This document shows positions 60,222-64,000 of a stretch of 64,000 nucleotides of DNA, piece by piece (the first letter of the stretch is position 1; each line of letters starts with the position of its first letter). Position numbers and translations under genes: made by a program. Source of the DNA: Mesorhizobium sp. M1C.F.Ca.ET.210.01.1.1 (GTDB lineage: Bacteria; Pseudomonadota; Alphaproteobacteria; Rhizobiales; Rhizobiaceae); the NCBI RefSeq assembly GCF_004791585.1, contig NZ_SRUU01000014.1, forward strand, positions 62,001-126,000, in the 5' to 3' direction. Under the pieces are notes generated by a model. The model was not told where the DNA came from and ran no database searches. It was given only the letters and a program-made list of their open reading frames with translations.

Positions 60222-61076
60222 CGCATTCTCCATGCAAGCGGCGAAGGCCGCGTCGATGATGGCGAGCTTGACCGCCTGCGCCGTCACATACTCGCCGTAG
60301 AACTCGTTCGAAACCCACATCACGGAATGACCGCGCTGGCCGAGCCAGCCGACGCTGCCGAGCGACTCGGCGTCGCGCAATTTGCGCGCCAGGTGGGTAC
60401 GCGACAGTTTCAGCCATCTGGCGAAATCGCCGATCGAGAGGATGCCGGTCGGGATACGCTCCTGGCCGACATTCTCGAGTTCGACGCCGGCTATCAGCCA
60501 GTCCATGACGACGCCACCATTGTTGAGCCAGGTGAACAGCGAGAATGTCTTTTCCGGTTCGCGCACCGGCACGGAGGAGACCAGCCCGTCCGCGATCAGC
60601 GGCTGCAGCTGCGCCAGCATTTGCGGCCTTGCCTGGAACGTCTCCAGCCGGTTCGCGCCGTCGAGATCGTCAAGCGTCTTGAGATGCATGAGAACCCAGC
60701 CTGTCAGCTCCACCAATGCCGCGGCCGTCGGCCGCAAGGGGCGAATGCGGCCGTCGTCACCGCCCGGCGCATCCACGATGAAATTGTAGTGCTGCATTTC
60801 CTTGATGAAGGCATGGGTGGTGTTGCGGCTGGCCACCGAATGCTGAAGCGTGACGCCGACGAAACGCGCCGCCGTCAGCTCCTTTCGATAGTCGCTGGGG
60901 TCTCGGCGGAAATGCAGGGCAAGCCCGATATGGGCCATCAGCCAGCGCTGCTGGGTGGCAAAGACCGAGGACGCCCGCGGGTTTCCTTGATAGGCCACCA
61001 ACATCGCCCGCGCCTGTGCCTGGACGCAGGCGGGCAGCGCAGGATGGCCCGCAATGTCTTCGAACGTCAGCGCCAT
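60195..61076 (-). CDS. Unknown protein with C-terminal winged helix, paralog A
   Basis: The 293 aa protein is unassigned. It is soluble, with a helical N-terminal two thirds (FATQQRWLMAHIGLALHFRR; SVASRNTTHAFIKEMQHYNF) and a C-terminal region that looks like a winged helix-turn-helix (SIGDFARWLKLSRTHLARKL, RDAESLGSVGWLGQRGHSVM, WVS), followed by a final helix. The RDAE/SRTHLARKL part would be the recognition helix. ATG 61076 aligns exactly with that of paralog B. It lies 112 nt downstream of B on the same strand and is convergent with the ALDH7 gene. It may be a MarR-like regulator with a sensory N-terminal domain, but I see no metal or ligand motif. Confidence 0.75.
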   Translation of the reverse strand: MALTFEDIAGHPALPACVQAQARAMLVAYQGNPRASSVFATQQRWLMAHIGLALHFRRDPSDYRKELTAARFVGVTLQHSVASRNTTHAFIKEMQHYNFIVDAPGGDDGRIRPLRPTAAALVELTGWVLMHLKTLDDLDGANRLETFQARPQMLAQLQPLIADGLVSSVPVREPEKTFSLFTWLNNGGVVMDWLIAGVELENVGQERIPTGILSIGDFARWLKLSRTHLARKLRDAESLGSVGWLGQRGHSVMWVSNEFYGEYVTAQAVKLAIIDAAFAACMENAASGSASPG

Positions 61077-61188
61077 TCCCCCCAGAACCCGCCAAGCATC
61101 GCAATATCCGATGCCGATAGCAGTTTCGGCTGGCACCCGCCAGTGCAACCACCGGTTTTTGCCGGATGAGCATGCAGGTGCCGGGCGC

Positions 61189-62055
61189 TCAGTCCTCGCT
61201 TGCGCTGGAAAAACAGGCATCGAAGGCTGCGTCGACGATGGCGAGCTTGGCCGCCTGCACGGCCATGTATTCCTCGAAGAACTGTCGCGAGACCCACATG
61301 ACGGAATGTCCGCGCTGGCCGACCCAGCCGATGCTGCCAAGCACTTCGGCGTCGTGGAGCTTGCGCGCCAGATGCGTGCGCGAGAGCTTCAGCCAATGCG
61401 CGAATTCGCTGATCGAAATGACGCCGGTCGGAATCTTGTCGAGCTTGGCGTCGTCCGGATCGATCCCCGACATCAGCCAGTCCATGACAATGCCGCCGTT
61501 GTTCAGCCAGATAAACAACGAGAAGGTTTGTTGGGGTTCCCGCACCGGAATGGACGCAAGCAGCCCGTCACAGATCAACGGCTGCAGCTTCGCCAGCATA
61601 TCGCGTCGCTCGAGGAAGGTTGCCAGCCGTGCTCCGCCGTCAATGTGATCGAGTGTTCTCAAATGGGCATGGATCCAGCTGGTAAAGGTCTCAATAGTGG
61701 CCGCGCTCACCCGCAAGGGGTGGGCGCGACCATCGCCGCTCGTCGAAAGATATTCGGCGATGTTGTAGTGCAGCATTTCCTTGACAAACGCCTCGGCGGT
61801 GTTGCGGCTGGCGACCGAGTTGCGGCGCACGACCTCGATGAAACGCGCCATCGTCATTTCGGTGCGACGGTCGTTGGGGTCGTGCCTGAAATGCAGGGCG
61901 AGCCCGACATGGCCGAGCAGCCAGCGCTGCTGGGTGGCAAAGACAGCGGCAAGGCGCGGGCTGGTTTCGTAGACATGGATGAGCGCGCGCGACTGCTGCT
62001 GAACATGACGAAGCGCTGCCGGATGACTAGCGATCTCTTCGGCTGTCAGCGGCAT
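61189..62055 (-). CDS. Unknown protein with C-terminal winged helix, paralog B
   Basis: The 288 aa protein is a tandem paralog of the product at 60195. Conservation is strongest in FATQQRWLLGHVGLALHFRH, in NSVASRNTAEAFVKEMLHYN, in WLNNGGIVMDWL, and in the winged-helix region (SISEFAHWLKLSRTHLARKL, HDAEVLGSIGWVGQRGHSVM); the segment between residues 105 and 145 differs. ATG 62055 is chosen because it aligns with paralog A (MPLT/MALT); GTG 62067 is an alternative. The upstream 333 nt would hold the promoter. The pair is a duplication and may be co-transcribed. Function is unknown; DNA binding is inferred from the fold pattern. Confidence 0.75.
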   Translation of the reverse strand: MPLTAEEIASHPAALRHVQQQSRALIHVYETSPRLAAVFATQQRWLLGHVGLALHFRHDPNDRRTEMTMARFIEVVRRNSVASRNTAEAFVKEMLHYNIAEYLSTSGDGRAHPLRVSAATIETFTSWIHAHLRTLDHIDGGARLATFLERRDMLAKLQPLICDGLLASIPVREPQQTFSLFIWLNNGGIVMDWLMSGIDPDDAKLDKIPTGVISISEFAHWLKLSRTHLARKLHDAEVLGSIGWVGQRGHSVMWVSRQFFEEYMAVQAAKLAIVDAAFDACFSSASED

Positions 62056-62388
62056 TTCCTGCGGCACTCCATTCGATTCCAGGCAACGGCAAATGCAGAT
62101 TTATAGCCTTCGCCGATTGTGTCCAGTTGCCCTTTGGAACAACGGACAGTTGCTCAGCGTGCTCCTCGCTAACTCTTTGCTTCAGTTTGAAAAACCCCTC
62201 CCGATGAAATCAGGCCAGAACCCTGCAGCCGTCAAGATGTTTGCGCCGTCAGCCGGGTTGAGGCGCGTCGGCATTTGTCTTCACTGTCTAGTCAGGCCAC
62301 CGCGAAAAGAGCCCTTTGCAAGCTGCAGGTCGCGCCCTATCGTGGCGGCTTGAAATCCTACGCCCCAGGCCGCTGCCCGAGTTAAACA
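62056..62388. other. Divergent non-coding region between paralog B and the GNAT gene
   Basis: This gap contains the leaders of two divergent genes. Its base composition is visibly lower in GC than the flanks in the part 62090-62230. I see no tRNA, no clear hairpin and no convincing promoter. The short open frames inside it have no supporting ribosome binding site. Confidence 0.5.
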
Positions 62389-63222
62389 ATGCCGAGAACG
62401 ATCCGGACGCTGACCGCGAGCGAGGTGGAGACGCTGGTCGACTGGGCGGCGGGCGAGGGTTGGAATCCAGGCGTCGGCGACGCTGCCGCGTTGCGAGCGG
62501 CCGACCCCGCGGGCTTCATCGGCGCCTTCGTCGGCAACGAGATGGTGGCCGGCATTTCCGCCGTCGCCTATGGCGCGGATTTCGGCTTCATCGGCCTCTA
62601 CATCTGCCGGCCCGACCGGCGTGGCGAAGGCCATGGCAAGGCGGTGTGGGACGCCGGCATGACCCGGCTCGGCAACCGCATCATCGGCCTCGACGGCGTG
62701 GCCGAGCAGCGCGCCAACTACCAGCGCAAGGGGTTCGTGCCTGCCTACGAGACCGTCCGCTTCAGCGGGCGCGCGGCCGGGCTGACCGGCGGTGGCGGCG
62801 CACGGTCCGTGACGGCCGCCAACGCAGCCGAGATCCTGGCTTACGACCGTCAGTGCTTTCCGGCGCGGCGTGAGGCCTTCCTGCGGGAATGGCTGCAGGC
62901 GCCCCGGATCGCGCTCATGTCCACCGGGTCGGCCGGGATTGCCGGCTATGGCGTGGCGCGCCGATGCCGGGAGGGTTTCAAGGTCGGTCCCCTGTTCGCC
63001 GACGAGATGAACATAGCCCTGGCGTTGATGGCGGAACTGGCGGGAAGGACGGAGGGCGGAGAGCTGCATGTCGACGTGCCGGCCACCCAGGCCGGCTTCA
63101 CCGCAATGCTCCAGGCCGCCGGCATGGTTCCGGGCTTCACGACCACCCGCATGTACAAGGGCGGCAAGCCCGGCAATGCGCCGACGAAGGTCTTCGGCAT
63201 CACGACGCTGGAGCTGGGTTGA
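62389..63222 (+). CDS. GNAT-family N-acetyltransferase
   Basis: The 277 aa protein has an N-terminal GNAT domain: strand/loop DFGFIGLYICRPDRRGEGHG, KAVWD is the acetyl-CoA-binding motif A (R/Q-x-x-G-x-G/A), followed by GNRIIGLDGVAEQRANYQRK, GF typical of the fold. The second half (about 140-277; CFPARREAFLREWLQAPRIA, then GFTTTRMYKGGKPG) looks like the C-terminal domain seen in YitH/DUF1248-type GNATs, also acetyltransferase-like. The substrate is unknown. It diverges from paralog B and precedes an SDR gene by about 110 nt. Confidence 0.88.
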   Translation: MPRTIRTLTASEVETLVDWAAGEGWNPGVGDAAALRAADPAGFIGAFVGNEMVAGISAVAYGADFGFIGLYICRPDRRGEGHGKAVWDAGMTRLGNRIIGLDGVAEQRANYQRKGFVPAYETVRFSGRAAGLTGGGGARSVTAANAAEILAYDRQCFPARREAFLREWLQAPRIALMSTGSAGIAGYGVARRCREGFKVGPLFADEMNIALALMAELAGRTEGGELHVDVPATQAGFTAMLQAAGMVPGFTTTRMYKGGKPGNAPTKVFGITTLELG

Positions 63223-63335
63223 TCGCCGGAGCGGACGGTTCGATCTCCTGTGATCATTGTTTGTCCGGCGTGGTGCATGCGACATGTCTTGCGGACGTGG
63301 TTCGCATGTAGTCGGCGCTTCGTGGAGGTTATCGA

Positions 63336-64000
63336 ATGGCTGGCAGGACGGTCCTGATCGCGGGCGGCGCCGGGGGAATGGGTCTTGCGACGGGATTGCG
63401 CCTCGCGGCGGACGGCGAGCGGATCGCCCTCGCCGACCTGCCTGGCCCAAGACTCGACGATGCCGTGGCCAGGATTGCCGCGACCGGCGCCGAAGCGACC
63501 GCTCTGCCACTCGACATCCGCTCCGTCGCCGCCTGCCGCGAGGTGGTGGACAAGGCCAGCGAATGGGGAGGCGGCATCGACATTCTCGTGAACGCGGCTG
63601 GCGTCTGGCTTGAGGGGCCGGCAAGCGAGGTCCGGGAAGAGCAGTGGGATCTGGTGCTGGACGTCAATCTCAAAGGTGCCTTCTTCCTGATCTCGGCCGC
63701 CATTTCGCATCTCGCTGCGGCGCAAGGCGTGATCATCAACATTGCGTCCGACGCAGGCATCGTCGGCAACAACGGCGCGGCGGTCTACTGCGCCTCCAAG
63801 GGCGGTCTGGTGCTTTTGACCAAGGCGCTCGCGCTGGAGCTTGCCCCGCATGGCATCAGAGTCAACGCCGTGTGTCCCGGCGACACGGCGATGCCGATGA
63901 TCGAGTATCAGGCGAGGACCTACGGCGGCAATGACCCGGACGGCTATAAGCGCCGCCTCCTGGGGCACTACCCGCAAGGAGAAAGAGCGCGGTTCATCAC
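63336..64000 (+). CDS. Short-chain dehydrogenase/reductase (3' end cut by window edge)
   Basis: The visible 221 residues are a classical SDR: cofactor loop IAGGAGGMGLATGLRL, DILVNAAGVWLEGPAS, IINIASDAGIVGNNG with the catalytic Ser, and AVYCASKGGLVLLTKALALE with the Tyr-x-x-x-Lys. PGDTAMPMIE follows. GGAGGT lies 7 nt upstream of ATG 63336. About 30-40 residues of the family's usual 250 are outside the window. The acidic residue at the end of the second strand (LADLPG) favours NAD over NADP. The substrate cannot be told. Confidence 0.92.
   Translation, partial: MAGRTVLIAGGAGGMGLATGLRLAADGERIALADLPGPRLDDAVARIAATGAEATALPLDIRSVAACREVVDKASEWGGGIDILVNAAGVWLEGPASEVREEQWDLVLDVNLKGAFFLISAAISHLAAAQGVIINIASDAGIVGNNGAAVYCASKGGLVLLTKALALELAPHGIRVNAVCPGDTAMPMIEYQARTYGGNDPDGYKRRLLGHYPQGERARFI

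Noticed and set aside
62093..62353. 86-codon plus-strand open frame in the divergent gap
   Set aside because: There is no ribosome binding site, no similarity I recognise, and it lies where two divergent promoters are expected.
1..64000. CRISPR arrays, tRNA/rRNA genes, insertion sequences and prophage genes
   Set aside because: I looked for regularly spaced repeats, tRNA-like cloverleaf ends, transposases and integrases and saw none; the repeats present are short isolated palindromes.

Overview
The window is a GC-rich chromosomal segment of an alphaproteobacterium of the Rhizobiales, most likely Mesorhizobium or a close relative. This rests on three things I recognise: the rhizobial motility gene set (MotC, MotE, FlaF, FlbT, a Rem/FtcR-type regulator, a VisN/VisR LuxR-type pair), small tandem flagellins, and short imperfect palindromic intergenic repeats typical of that order. 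No rRNA, tRNA, CRISPR array, insertion sequence or prophage was seen.

Positions 1-32314 form an almost complete flagellar island. On the minus strand, from high to low coordinates, one long block runs DUF1217 gene, flgF, fliI, an unknown membrane-protein gene, flgB, flgC, fliE, flgG, flgA, flgI, motE, flgH, fliL, fliP. It is followed by two tandem flagellin genes with their own terminators, then fliF, a FliH-like gene, motB, motC, fliK, a lytic transglycosylase gene, the rem-like regulator, flgE, flgK, flgL, flaF, flbT, flgD and the start of fliQ, which is cut by the window edge. On the plus strand, diverging from the DUF1217/flgF block, lie motA, fliM, fliN, fliG, flhB and a small unknown gene. 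The visN-visR pair sits convergent to these. The set suggests the rhizobial cascade VisNR to Rem to structural genes, with FlaF/FlbT tuning flagellin output.

Positions 32751-42985 look like a catabolic island for polyamine or amide compounds: an acetylpolyamine amidohydrolase and a TetR regulator, a divergent amidohydrolase, a complete PotABCD-type ABC importer, and two tandem serine beta-lactamase-fold hydrolases resembling the NylB/class C group. A tex gene follows, then a convergent LysR regulator that diverges from glutaryl-CoA dehydrogenase.

Positions 47741-54394 hold a tight three-gene operon: a transglutaminase-like/DUF2126 putative amidoligase (1119 aa), a circularly permuted ATP-grasp/Alpha-E fusion (803 aa) and a second transglutaminase-like protein. 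It is widespread but biochemically obscure and is predicted to make or process a peptide-like product. A glycosyltransferase, a DNA topoisomerase IB, a YCII protein coupled to an ECF sigma factor with a long C-terminal extension, and an ALDH7-type aldehyde dehydrogenase follow.

The right end has two tandem paralogous proteins (60195-62055) with a conserved C-terminal winged-helix-like segment that I cannot assign to a named family, a GNAT acetyltransferase and a truncated short-chain dehydrogenase. The best candidates for undescribed biology are the amidoligase/ATP-grasp operon, the twin winged-helix paralogs, the polyamine/amide island, and several unassigned flagellar-cluster proteins.
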